The position numbers and the translations under genes were made by a program. Under the pieces are notes generated by a model. That model was not told where the DNA came from. It made no database searches and saw nothing but the letters and a program-made list of their open reading frames with translations. From Eleginops maclovinus (taxonomy: Eukaryota > Chordata > Actinopteri > Perciformes > Eleginopidae): a stretch of 64,000 nucleotides of DNA. Position 1 is the first letter of the stretch; the number at the start of each line of letters is the position of its first letter. The stretch covers positions 33,970,358 through 34,034,357 of the forward strand of contig NC_086352.1 of the NCBI RefSeq assembly GCF_036324505.1, read 5' to 3'. Below, one piece after another: positions 39,291-51,132 of the stretch.

Positions 39291-40024
39291 ATACACCGAT
39301 TCGGTGAGCGATTTGTGTATGTCGCCATCTAGCGACGGGGCCATTGCTGCGGTGTGCGTGCTCAATCATTACACTCATTATCCATTCAACAGTCATTGAT
39401 GCTATCAATAATAGCAAGATAACCATAACCCCAAATGAATAAAGTTACTTGGTTGGACGATGTCAGACAGTGGCCTCCAGTTACTGATGAAGGTATCTGA
39501 AATTACTGATATTAATTCATGAATTAATATAATTAAATATTAGTAAACGGAAAGTAGAAGGAGATGTAAACACAGCTAGCTTCCGTTGAATTGACTTACT
39601 GACCTTAGCATGCTAACTAGCATTTAATCTTTAAGGACAGCCCACGTGATTAAAAAATAATGTAATTATTAATGTTGGAATTAAATACTTGTTTCAGCAA
39701 TAAGTATGACATATTAAAATAGGATACAGCAAGAAAATAGACTGTCAACACACATCGCTATGTGTTGACGTTTGTTGTAGCTAACATGCTAACGCAAGCT
39801 TACATGACATTTCATTAACATGATATGGCTGCGACGTGATCAAAAACAAAAACACTTTTTTGCTTCGTTCACGGACATGTAACGTTAGCCAAACATTACC
39901 TTAGCACGGACCTTCGCATACGTTAGCATAGCCTAAAATGTGTTCACACTGTAAACAAAGGCTCACAATGGTTAACTAGGCTAATTACCTTCACCAAGAA
40001 AATACTGAGAATAGGCCTACTTAC

Positions 40025-40264
40025 CGTGCTGTTTTTATTTGGGATGAAGTTCTTTCTGTTGATGTTTACTATCCACACCTTCCGAACACCTTCATCCTCC
40101 ACACGACCAGGGAAGCGGTGTAGACCAAATGGTCTACTACATGGACAGTCCTCTTTTACGCTTAAATTGTGTGTCTCGCACACAGACTTCTTCCATAATT
40201 GAAGCTTTTGGCTGTTATTGAAGCAGCCGATGACGGCACACGCCCTTCCAGACTGTCTGGGCAT
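40025..40264 (-). CDS. THAP-type zinc finger, first coding exon
   Basis: The exon has 80 codons from ATG at 40264, with donor ACG|GTAAGT, phase 0. The protein MPRQSGRACAVIGCFNNSQK has the THAP start: Met-Pro and a Cys-X4-Cys pair (C9, C14). The spaced blocks PFGLHRFP and RKVWIVNINRKNF.PNKNST then fit the AVPTF-type core (Phe-Pro, Trp, Arg-Lys, Pro). The final C-X2-H pair should be at the start of the next exon, which was not found. THAP fingers bind DNA and occur in both host transcription factors and P-element-like transposases. This sequence cannot decide between the two. A CG-rich promoter-like region just upstream favours a transcribed gene. Confidence 0.65.
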
Positions 40265-40410
40265 AATTATTGCTTTTCACAAATCTCGTTCACAAATCCA
40301 GCGAAATATCCCTTTTACTGTCTATGGAAATACCGCGAAATACACACCGCACGCACACCGCATCAATGGCGGCCGCTCTACTTCCGGTCACTTCGCCGAA
40401 TCGGTGTATA
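40265..40410 (-). promoter_or_regulatory. Promoter-like region upstream of the THAP exon
   Basis: ATGGCGGCCGC near 40366 (YY1-like core) and CTTCCGGTCACTTC (ETS-like) at 40381-40394 lie in a short CG-rich patch 100-130 bp upstream of the THAP start codon, as in many vertebrate TATA-less promoters. The region could also act on the plus strand, where ATGGCGGCCGC opens a 22-codon frame. Confidence 0.45.
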
Positions 40411-40419
40411 GATAGGCGT

Positions 40420-42470
40420 GTTCTTGTAAGTGTTACCGTTTAATCATCTTCACGTTTGATGTATGTGTGTTTTACAAGGTGCCTGATAAAACAGATGTGT
40501 GTGTCACAGCTATTGCTAACATTATTAGCAGCGATGCTACAAACAACTTTTTAGTAACTCTATGGCACACAGTTTTATTATTATGACATTTCAGTGTCAC
40601 TCTAGCTCCTTAGAGGTAGGTGGCAACGTGTCATTAAATAAAACCCCTGGAAACTTATTAAAAACTGTTCATCACGTGCTTGTGCCAGCCTGTCAGTGTC
40701 AGTGATGAATAGCACTCTCTGGCTGGCTGCCTTTATTTATTTAGAGTTAGGGACCATTCACAATAAGACATTAATATTGTACAACAAGAGGAAATCTATC
40801 ATGCCAGGTTGTAGCTGTTTGCTCCTTTGTGGCATTTTCCATTTAAAAGTCTTCCTCAAATCTTGTGTAAATCATATGGTGTAAGGAGGACGCGTTCATT
40901 TGGGTGAACTCTGTCTGGCTGATACCTGTGTAAGGCCCACAGCTGATTAAAAAAAATTCAAAAAAATCCAAAATAAAACAGGAAAAACATAACACCAGGA
41001 CCATGAAACAATCAGCTTAAATGAACACTATTTATAAAGCAGTCATATACATATGTTTCTGAGCCTTGGAGAGATGTACGCACAGTCAGCTGTTGTTTCT
41101 TAGTTCACAAAGAGGGAGGGGAGTGTACTATTGTTGAGGCCGGACTCTGCCCATCCCTTCCAGTATCTGCCGGCTCAGCACAGCGCTGGAAGTGAATCAG
41201 TGTCAGGTCAGGGCCGCAGAGAGGTTTCCTGCCCTCAGGCTGTTTACTGAGGATGTATTTTACCCTCTTTTCCCTCAGAGGTGTGGTCCACTTCCTCCTC
41301 TGTGCAGCACAGAAGCAGAGGTTGTCTGCTGCGAGCTGTTGGATCAGTGTGAGTTCATTCCTCCACTGAGACATTCAGCACAGAAAGAAACAAGATAATA
41401 CCGTTACATCGTAATAGCCAAAGATTTACAAGCCACATGGTATGTTTTTGACTTGAAACTTAAAACAACAGTTAACCACAGAAGATTAGTCCAACCACAT
41501 TTCAAGCATAGAAGAAAAGAAAAGGATTCCCGCCAATGGAAAACTGAGTGACATAGTTCCTGGTAGAGAGCCCTATTTCTTTTTTTAGGGAGCATCTGAC
41601 TCTGGTGCTATGCAGAGACCCTCCCACACAAACAGACTGATATTTGCTGACTTAAGACGGACGTAGATCAATGTTAGGAAGGATGGATTAAGTTTATTAG
41701 CCCATATAGAACACATTTTATTTAAAGGAAGGTTACCTATATTGTCACCTGCCTCCTTCATGTCACACAGACCTCTTCATTTTTTGCTTTTTGTGTATTT
41801 TGTTTTTATATATCTATTCTTTCTTTTTATTCTCTGTTGCTGATCATTTACCTTTTTATAAAAACAAAAAAGGACAGCGAAATTTCAAATGTTAGCTGTC
41901 TGAAAATCTACTATATCAATAAAAAGATAATTTCCCCCCAAAATCAGTTTAAGACCTGGTTGCATGTTTATTTTTTTTTATAATATAAGTTATTATTAAT
42001 TGCACTATAGAATAAAATTAATGCCGGAGACATTTTCTCTTGATGAGTAATCCATTAAAGTGAATGTCATCCCAACTTTATTTATACTTCTAAAAGACGG
42101 CACATTATAATATGTTTAAGAAATCCGGCATAATATAGTATGTCCAAAATATCAGAAAAAAAGACAAAGTATAGTATGTTAAAAGTGTTTTAAAACAACA
42201 CAGTATAGAGTTAAAAAGGGTTAAAAATATAAAACTCATTGCAGGGTGATACAGCAGTAAATACAATAGGGGCAGGGGGAGCTACATTCGTTCCCTACTG
42301 CAGACATGCACTGAGTCAAGTATTCCAGAGACTTAAAGACTAAATCACCCATATCTGCGTGTCTGATCTGGTTCGGTGGGTAAGTATCGGTTGTTAGTGC
42401 CTTCTAAAACCTAACTTTCTAAAATAACACAGTTCATGATGACAACTACGGTTCTGAGAAGTCCCGAAGG
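40420..42470. other. Intergenic stretch, no confirmed gene
   Basis: A GC-rich patch at 41100-41400 contains a splice-site-bounded, exon-like segment (41279-41350, acceptor TTTTCCCTCAG, donor GTGAGTTC) that is open in all three frames. It may be a non-coding exon but has no recognised product. The rest is AT-rich with no signal. Confidence 0.4.
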
Positions 42471-42861
42471 CAGAGTTGTGGACTCGAGTCACATGACTTG
42501 GACTGGAGTCAGACTCGAGTCATGAATTTGATGACTTTAGACTCACTGCTGGACTTGACAAAATCAAAAAGACTTGCAATTTGACTTGGACTTTAACATC
42601 AGTGACTCGCATTTGGACTTGGACTTGCCCCTTTTGACTCGGAAAGACTTGCTACTTTCCCCAAACCCATTTAAGATTTAAAACGTATGTTGACATGGAC
42701 TGCACTATCTCTCTTTGCACCTGTGTGCATCTGTGTGCGTAACGTGTGTGGCACGACATCCAATCAAATTAGATCCACGTTGTTTTTGACAGCATCCAAC
42801 CAATCAAAGTACTGGACAACCAACGAGGCGGAACAAACCATAAGGCGCCAAGTAGCCAACA

Positions 42862-45843
42862 ATGATACCACGGGTAGTTTCGTTTGGGTTTAAAAACGTT
42901 GAGGTGGTCAACAAAAAAAGAACTGCAGTCTGTAAAACATGCGGGACGAAGGTAACAGACGGAGACGAGACAACTTCCAACTTCGTTTGACATTTGAAGT
43001 TGCACAAAGAACGGTAAGTTTTGAATGAAAGCCAACACTAGCTCATCGGCTAATTGCTAGCTAGCTACATATCAATGAGACTGTAAACGTCACCTTGGCT
43101 TACGAACACGCTAAACGGTAGCCCCCTTTCTGGGTCGTCTTGGATGAAATAGAAATGTTGACGATTGGTCCAGTCTCCAGCTTTTGGCTAATTTGGAATC
43201 ACCCCCTGCTTCAGAATGGTTGGCTACAGGCATTCATAACATTGTCCTTAAAACAACCTTAAACATTCGTTTTCAAGGATGAGCAACTCACCGAGTGGTA
43301 ATGGTGTTCGTAGTTGTTTAAAAATATATCGGCGAAATATTTGGTTTCCATCCGTGTTATTTGCTATTGTGGAACTAGCTATGTTTTCAGATACCTCACT
43401 GAGTAGGCTATTAACTTCCGCTTGATATTTGGAATACAAAAACGCAAATTAAACACAACAGAAACTGTATTTCGCTAAGACACTGGTTTTGGAGCATCAC
43501 CACTAACCAGTGACCACTCGCTGAGTTGCACATCTTTGAAAACGAACGTTTAAGGTTGATTTAAGGACCGCGTTATGAATGCCCGTACATGAAGCATGGG
43601 GGACCAATGGTTAACATGTCGGTGTCAAACACACTATTTCATCCTAGACAAACCAGAAATGGGGCTCAAAGTGCAAAATAGTGAACTTATCCATACTCGT
43701 ATTGTAAAAGGATAGTTTAGGATTTTTTGAAGTGAGATTGTACTTAGCAGCTAGTCAGTGGATCATACACAGCAGACTGCTGCCAGCAGCAAAACTAAAG
43801 CAAGCCTAATCAAATCAAGGTCAGTTTAATGTACTTTATATTATAAATATGTGTACCATTTGAGCTTGCTGCCAGACGATTTTTTCCGATAGGAAAACTA
43901 AGTATATCTCCTCTCTCCAGCACACCAGATTCCATTGACAAAAATGGCTACTTTACTTTGCAGCACAAAGGAGTTGCTAGTATACTGCTGCCTCATTGAG
44001 GTTGTTGATGTAATTTAGGTAAATCACAACAAAGCTGAACTGTCAACGAAGACATAGAATAGCACAATTACACTAATCATTGAGTCAGCAGTAGACCAGC
44101 AATTTCTGTGTGATGCAGGTACAATTGCTGTTTTTGCCAACGGAATCAGGTGTGCTGGAGAGAGTGAATTAACAAGCATACTTCAGTTTCCTGTCGGAAA
44201 GGGCTGCTTGATGGCAAGGTAAAGCAGGACAAATATAAATTAATATAGTAAGTGTGCACTGAAAATGGAAATGTATTTTATCAATGTAATGTTAAAACAA
44301 ACACAATCTTACAGTATACAATACAATTCATAATAATACAAAAATAAATATTAACACAGTGTTAGCATTGATATATGAGGAGATAGTTTCAAATGCAATT
44401 TATGTGTGGCTATAAGAGACTTTCTGACATCTGTTTTATATGCTTACCTGTTACAGATTTGAAGAATACCAGATGAGTAGAAGCATCATAGATGAACCAC
44501 AACAGCCTTCAATCTCACAATTCTTGGACAGTCGTGAAGCGCATTACAGCATGAGTCATCCACAGCAGAAGGCTATCACCAACACAATACTGTCCGACTT
44601 GATTATTGATTGCAACCTTCCCCTGTCTATTGTGGAACACAAAAGTTTTCGGCACTTTCTGACAGTAATTGACAGTAAGTACAGCCCAGTGTGTGGCAGA
44701 ACGTTGACATCAAAAACAGAGAGCCTCGCTGGGGAGAGACGTTCAAGATTAAAAACTCAATTGAGCAACACTGAGCATGTTTCAGTCACTGTGGACATTT
44801 GGTCTGACCGAAAGATGAGAGGATTCCTTGGTGTCACTGTCCACTGGATATACAAAGAGACAGCTGACAGAGAGGATACAGCTAAATACAAATCTCTTGG
44901 CCTGCAATCGCTTCAAAGGCTCACACAGCTGAATGAATCTGTGACCAGTTTGAGTCAATATGCGATGAATACAACATCAAAGATAGATTGGACTACATTA
45001 TTAGTAACAATGCTGCTAACATGCCAAAGGCATTCACTGTGTGCTTCCCCAGTGAACAAGAGGATGATGACGGAGGTCATCTTGATGACCCTGGTCTCTG
45101 GTGTGACTTAACCCTGGAAGAACAGCAAACGGTAGATGCTGCTATGGCAAAGAAACAGTGCCTGCAGTGTTTTGTGCATACTCTTCAGCTGGTGGTGGGA
45201 GACTGTTTGAAAGAAACAAAAGTGGCATGTCCTTCTCTTTCCAAGTTATCAAATCTTAGCTCATTGCTGCACACAAGCACAACATTCAAAGATGTGTTTG
45301 ATAGTGAATTTGGGGAACAGAAAGGCATCCCTGCTGCAGTCAACACAAGATTGAACTCAACACTGAGGCAAGTGAAGGCAGTTCTCCAGTGTGATCATCT
45401 AAAGCTCTGTGCCATTCTAGAAAAGGCTGGGTATAAGGAGTTGTCATTCACACCACGAGAGTGGAATCTGTTGAAGGAGTTGGTGGACATCTTGAAGCCG
45501 TTTGGAGAAGCAACTGATTTGACACAGGGAGAGAAGGTCGTCACAATCAGTGCAGTTGTTTCATCCGTCTTGTCCCTCAATCATCACCTTGAGAAGCTGA
45601 AGCCTCAAGTTCATTTCCTGAGCGGCCTGGTCAGAAGTCTCCAGGCATCCCTGAACAAAAGATTTCTTGGGATCTTCATTAACGTGAAAATGGCCGGGAC
45701 TCAAGATGGGATCACTGCCCCCTTTTCAGACCCAGTCTACCTCAAAGCAGCCGCCTTGGATCCAGCCTTTCCTCTGCTGTGGGTGGAGCACCATGTACTG
45801 GTCAATCGTGACATCAAGGCAGAGGTGGCTCAACAAGTTAAAG
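42862..45843 (+). pseudogene. hAT transposase with BED zinc finger, decayed
   Basis: Exon 1 (42862-43013) encodes a BED finger with the C-X2-C pair VCKTC and the partner HLKLH. TGA at 42988-42990 stands where relatives have Arg, so a CGA to TGA change is likely. After a 1.44-kb GT-AG intron (43014-44456), exon 2 (44457-45843) encodes RFEEYQMSRS, then TVDIWSDRKMRGFLGVTVHW (first catalytic Asp). A frameshift near 44945 follows, then DYIISNNAANMPKAF, where the second catalytic Asp of the usual SDNAANM block is Asn. The QCFVHTLQLVVGD block with its Cys and His comes next. A donor follows 45843, but the C-terminal dimerisation domain was not found before the element ends. Confidence 0.88.
43229..43583. 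repeat. Palindromic element inside the hAT intron
   Basis: The arm at 43229-43307 (GGCATTCATAACATTGTCCT onward) is the approximate reverse complement of the arm at about 43502-43583 (ending CGCGTTATGAATGCC), with about 195 bp between. The arms carry TACA on their outer sides (with CG before the right one). It may be a MITE nested in the hAT element. Confidence 0.65.
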
Positions 45844-46833
45844 GTAAATATTATTGACTTCAATGCAACTCTTTTTCTCGTAGTCTGATCTTATTGACGG
45901 CATCAATAATTGCATTGTTCAGTCTAACACTGTGTCACCAACACCGATGGTAATAAGGGCTCTTTTGTTTCTGCTGTTAAAAGTTTTGAAATGAGTTAAA
46001 AAGACTGAAAATGTTTTTTATAAAGTGGTAACACATTTGGAAAAGTTACATTCAACTGTTTTTGTGATCCTCCAAATACCTGTTTGAGGGTGAAGACATG
46101 TTTTTTAGTTCAAGGCTAGATTTAAGTTTTAAGGTGAAGAGTGTTTTGCAAAAATGAGGATCTTTTGAGACAGTTATAGTGCAATAAGCAATGGAAATAC
46201 AATGTCAGCACTTTCTGTGGAAATTACATTTGCCTTTGTTTATTCCAAATGTGTTTGAACAATGTTCTTGGTTTGATAAATATATACAGATCTTAAAAGC
46301 ATACATGATTTGTGTAAATATAATTTCTCCGTTGTTAAAAGGACTCGAAACTCAAACGGTAAGACTTGGGACATGACTCGGGACTTGCTGTCTTGACTCG
46401 GGACTTGAAAGCAAAGACTTGAGACTAACTTGTTACTTGCAAAACAATGACTTGGTCCCACCTCTGCCCGAAGGACTGCCGCTGTACAGTGTCCATATGT
46501 CTCTCGCACTGCGCACAGGTTGATCTCTCATATATAATAGAGTCTTCGCCCCCTAAAAAAGATTCTTTGTTACTGGCAGTCAGCTGGGAATTTCCAGAGC
46601 CATGTTATCTTCCTAACCTACGTGCTGTTTCACGTCTTCCTGACTGTCAGCTTCAGTAAACATGTACATGAATAATTCCAGCAGTGTAATGTTGAAACAC
46701 ACGCTGGTCAATCCCAGATGAACAGCTGCTGTCAGCGGGGATCAGGAGCCACATGAAGGTGCCGAGTGATGCCCAGGACGCAGTCACAGCCAAGGATGTG
46801 GCAACACCGCTGGTAGAATAACCGAAAGTCCAG

Positions 46834-47138
46834 CAGTGGCTCAGTCAGTAGGGGCTTGGACTGGGAATCGTAGGGTCGCCGGTTCAAGTCCCCGAACAGA
46901 CTTGAAATATGGAAAGTGGACTGCTACTTGGAGAGGTCCCAGTTCACCTCCTAGGCCCTGCTGTGGTGCCCTTGAGCAAGGCACCGGACACCTCCAATCC
47001 CCCCTCCCCATTGCTCCCCGGGCGCTGCACGATAGCTGCCCACTGCTCCTAGTACTAGGATGGGTTAAATGCAGAGGACTAATTTCACTGTGTGTGCTCT
47101 GCTGTGTGCATGCATGTGACAAATAAAGAGGGTTTCAT
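46834..47138 (+). mobile_element. tRNA-derived SINE
   Basis: The head has an A-box-like TGGCTCAGTCAG (46837-46848) and a B box GGTTCAAGTCC (46881-46891), spaced as in tRNA genes. A GC-rich body with CCCTTGAGCAAGGCACC follows, then a tail ATGTGACAAATAAAGAGGG. The head does not fold into a convincing functional tRNA, so this is a SINE and not a tRNA gene. Transcription would be by RNA polymerase III. Confidence 0.85.
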
Positions 47139-47139
47139 C

Positions 47140-49010
47140 CTCCGATTCTATTCTAACCGGTGACATCAGAGGGGGGAAAAGGGTTACCTACATGGTGCAG
47201 AAACTGGAAACTAATAATGAATACAAGCAGAAGACAACAGTACTGAATTCAGGACTGTTTCTAATATTTACAACATATTGGGGAAGTCAGAGGCATATTT
47301 GGAGATTCAAACTTTGTCATCAGGAGCAGGGAGAGGTGGCAAATAAAAGGTAATTTCAAATTTTAAGATAGAAATCATCACACACCAAAATCCAAAGCTC
47401 TGAACATACTGTAGAAAGATTCTGCTGCTAGAGGTTTTCAGGCCACTGTTCAGAGACTGTTGTATCAGGTTTTATTAAAGATTTAGATCTGCTGAGTTAT
47501 TACTTTATTTTAATTCAGGATCTCTTCCGTCAATCAAAATAATAATAATAATAATAATAATGCATCTATCACAAAGTGCCATAAAAATATGCCTTCTAAA
47601 AAAAGTGTCTTATGGCTTGAATTGCTCCATCTAAGAGGTAAGGTGTATCGAGTCAAGGGGTATGTTGATCGAGTTTAAAACCTGACCTTGAAGTTTAAAC
47701 CACAGTTAACACAGTTCAAACTACAGTTTCCTAGATGAAAGGGGTTGGTCAACTTAACCTCTGGGTCATCTTACCCCACTCTCCCCTGTCTAGCTTCTGT
47801 ATATCAGTTTTAATAATAAAAAATAACCCTAAAAACCAAAGCTGCTAAGAATGGCATATTTGCTGCTTAAAATGCTTCTTTTTTTTGCATCTTATATTGC
47901 TTTGAATGTGATTTCTTTCTTCATGTTGTTCAACAGATCTATTTGTTCTCCATATCTCCATTAGAGGGCGGATTATCCATATGTTAGTACAACTGCCACA
48001 GCTAGTGCAGTTCAAGCTGCCATTAACATTAAATCACAATCGGCAAAATGTACCTTCATCCCTTCTCTTGGCTCCTGAATGCAGTGGTCAGTTCTTCAAC
48101 GTGTGTTCATCTGCAGAGCAGTTTCAATTTAATTTCTCTAAAGAATTCTCTTTTCAAACTATTCACATAGATTTCTTTCTCATTATATTACATTAGAATA
48201 CCATTCACTGTTTATTATAAGATCTTTTCTACAAATTGAATAGCATAACATCATATTTGAGTTAAATATGATGTTACATAATGTTACGTATGAATGTTTT
48301 ATTTTTCAGTTTTTTTTTTAGATGTAGTTTAAAAATTGTAATCTTATATAATTGTGTGTTTGAAAGTAAAATTAACATATATATTTGTGGGTATATAAAC
48401 AGGTGCAGAATAGAGTTTTGTTGGGTTAAGTTTTTAAACAGTTGATGAAACGTGAAAGATGTAGTGATTGAAAGTGTTTGCATTCAAAACTTTAGTCCAT
48501 AATGACTGCTGTGATGAGTTGTGAATATGTAATTTAGACAAAATTAACGAAGTATTGATCAATTGATGTTACCTTTCAAAAACAGCAGCATTTCTGTCAT
48601 ACACAAAATAACGGTAACAGTATAAATGTATGGAGACAGAACAGCTTTCATTGATATTTGGTTATATGATGTAATCCACGCACCACGATCAACATCAACA
48701 GTGTTGCTTTCATAATTAATTCACAAAAAGAATAGAACAATATTAACAAAACCAGAGCTACATACTGTACATCTGTACTATTGCAACTCCTCCCTGCTTT
48801 AACTAACTGAAGGACATTCACTGTTGTAGTTCAGTCCACCAACCTCATTGACACAGGTGAGCCACTAGGGGGTGGCACAGCAAAACCCATGGCTGCTCAC
48901 ACAAAGGGCAGCTGACTCAGTCTTCAATTGAGTCCACCGTAGTGGTATAAAGAACTCCCTACGGGTGTTAGTGGGGGTAGTGGACGGTAAATTGTCCTAA
49001 GTCCTGCCTG
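47140..49010. other. Intergenic AT-rich stretch with repeat fragments
   Basis: No gene is seen. An AAT microsatellite lies at about 47540-47562. At 47640-47795 there is a copy of a repeat that ends TCATCTTACCCCACTCTCCC, related to the one at 62305-62683. The rest has no recognisable content. Confidence 0.5.
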
Positions 49011-49019
49011 GAGGGCCTT

Positions 49020-50110
49020 TGAAGGACTACTGTTGGGCTGTACAAAGCAAAGAAAAGCAAAGACGAAAACAGAATACAAATATGGCACATGACATTATAA
49101 CCAACATAATAAGTAGTGCCATATGATAAAAGCATGTGTTTGTAAAACGAGACAGAAGTAATGCTAATGAAGAAGGAAACTAAGGTGACATGGAAGACAC
49201 ATGAGAAGAGATGTGTTTTGAGTTCTGGGGATGGAAAGGAGACTGGCATTATGGGATCTTGGGAGCCTAATAAATATGCGTGGGGATATAATCATGATAA
49301 ATAGGTAGGTGCTGGTCCACGTCAGATTTGAAAGGTTAACAGGAGAATCTTGAAGTCTGATATCATGTGAATCGGGAGCCAATGCAATGAGATGAGAACA
49401 GGGGTGATATGATCAAAAGTTCTGGTTCTGGTTAATATCCTGGCAGCAGCATTTTGAACAAATTGTTCAGTAGTCCAACCGAGATGAAACAAAAGCATGG
49501 ACTAGAGCAGGGGTGTCCAAACTTTTTTCACCGAGGGCCACATACAGAAAAATATACGGAGAGCTGGGCCACTTCTAGAGGTGAATATTGCCTCATAAGT
49601 TAAGTTACAAGTTAGCAAAACAAATCAAATGTAGGTGAATAATGCGCGACACTTGGAAAAAACAGCCTACGTCCCGTCTGTCTGTAGGGTTTCATTTATT
49701 TTGTTGGCAGCTCATTCCTTAAAACAGAAGCCTCAGTTTGCTGATTATAGTGAATATGAAGGTTACATTTCCAGCTGGTTATAGAAATAAGTTATTGGAG
49801 TTTTTTTATCAACTAAGATTTGTTAGAAAATGTTTTACATTTGAAATGACTACATTTATTTGAAAATTGGGCTCATTAATTAGTTTGAACATATACATTT
49901 GAGAAGTACAACATAAGACAAGCAAAAGTTTAATTTGTGGGCCATATTCCATTATACTTTTAGAATTTGCAGAGGGCCGATTCAAAATGGCCCGCGGGCC
50001 GCATTTGGCCCCCGGGCCGTAAATTGGACACCCCTGGACTAGAGTTTCAGCCTCAGGTAGAGAGAGGATGGGACGAGTAGTGGACATATTCCAGAGATGG
50101 AAGAAAAGCT
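49020..50110 (+). repeat. Interspersed repeat, interrupted by a hAT MITE
   Basis: The left part (GGTGATATGATCAAAAGTTC, AAACAAAAGCATGGACTAGAG) and the right part (TTTCAGCCTCAGGTAGAGAG, then GGATGGGACGAG) form one continuous fish repeat once the 49508-50036 element and one target copy are removed. The class is unknown. Confidence 0.55.
49508..50036. mobile_element. hAT MITE, 529 bp, perfect 8-bp target duplication
   Basis: GACTAGAG at 49500-49507 is repeated at 50037-50044. The termini CAGGGGTGTCCAAACTTTTT and AAATTGGACACCCCTG are inverted repeats over 13 bp, followed by internal GGGCCACA/GGGCCGC motifs. It is non-coding. Confidence 0.93.
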
Positions 50111-50710
50111 GCCCCACGGCCACTCGTCCTATGTAAAGCATCCTTGGGTTACTTGAAAGGTGCTATATAAATCAATATAAATATATAAAAATAAGTTGTT
50201 ATTATTTTTATAATAAATGACTCGCATGTATTGTGGTTCAATCGGGTCTTGACCCAGCGTCCAGCGAAGTTGTGGCTGCGTCAACCCGCATCAATTATAA
50301 AAATAATCACTTACAACCAGTTGAAATACAGCGTAATTCTCAATGAAACAAGACAAAGAGGTCACTTTTAAGTCCACATTTGAGCATTGACAATGTTTTA
50401 ATCTCACCAGGATCTTCCCCACACCTGTAGGGTTTAACTATCCACACTGAAGGATTCTCTGTATACTTCACTACATAGCAAACCCTGTAAAGGCCTCCCC
50501 TCCAATCAGAACTCCCTAAAACATACTTCATTCACCTACAGTAATCTCATCCACAGCCTCCACTAAAATCAACCCAGATGTGTGTATCCACTGGCCGGTG
50601 CTGCAGTTCTAACAACACTGATCCAGACTGAAACCCAGATTCATACGATGAGTGTGTGTTTATGTGTTCACTTGAGTGGGCCACAGAGAATGTATTCATC
50701 TTAGTATGTC

Positions 50711-50713
<3 letters not shown>

Positions 50714-50779
<66 letters not shown>
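50714..50779 (+). repeat. (AC)n microsatellite, about 66 bp
   Basis: An uninterrupted AC array of 33 units. The poly-Thr-His frame across it is an artefact. Confidence 0.97.
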
Positions 50780-50780
<1 letters not shown>

Positions 50781-50939
50781 GAAGCTAGTAAAGAGCCTGT
50801 AGCTGTGAGGTCAGGCTCAGCTAAGCCCAGTGAGTTTTCCTCTCTGGAGCTGGCTCACAGGAAGGGGGCAGTGATTTTGGGGAGCCGAGCCTTACTGAGA
50901 CACCGTTGTGTTCTCCAGACAGAGGGGGAGGACAGGGAG

Positions 50940-51126
50940 GGAGGAGGAGGAGGAGGACGGAGGAGGAGAAGAGGCACATTACCCCAGATGAATCACAGTG
51001 CTCCGAGTGATGCATCAGGTTCTGACCCACGTTCTGACTTCTCCCTCTCTGTCTGGAGTGTATCCATCCTCTGAATCCCCTACTGCACCTTCAGTAGGAG
51101 GCTGACTGGAATCATGATCGACTACG
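50940..51126 (+). other. Possible first exon, ATG with consensus donor
   Basis: A GC-rich, purine-rich leader ends in GAATCATGATCGACTACG, followed directly by the consensus donor GTGAGT (51127). If used, it gives a start Met-Ile-Asp-Tyr in phase 1. No il16 acceptor in the window fits this phase, so it would belong to another transcript or to a non-coding alternative start. The identity is unknown. Confidence 0.25.
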
Positions 51127-51132
51127 GTGAGT

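Larger units (their letters stand above)
42471..46466 (+). mobile_element. Complete hAT transposon, 3,996 bp, perfect 8-bp target duplication
   Basis: CCCGAAGG at 42463-42470 recurs exactly at 46467-46474. The element starts CAGAGTTGTGG and ends CCACCTCTG. Both ends carry arrays of GACTTG/GACTCG subterminal repeats (42480-42660 and about 46345-46455), the usual binding-site pattern of hAT transposases. Inside is a two-exon transposase gene with several defects. All of its 4 kb is explained by this one insertion. Confidence 0.95.

Noticed and set aside
39935..39960. Candidate second THAP exon (TTTACAG then TGT GAA CAC)
   Set aside because: It gives Cys-X1-His, not the required Cys-X2-His, and stops within about 16 codons.
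45706..45888. 60-aa frame at the end of the hAT exon
   Set aside because: An out-of-frame shadow of the transposase coding exon.
46834..46895. tRNA gene
   Set aside because: A and B boxes are present, but the sequence continues into a SINE body and tail and does not form a convincing cloverleaf.
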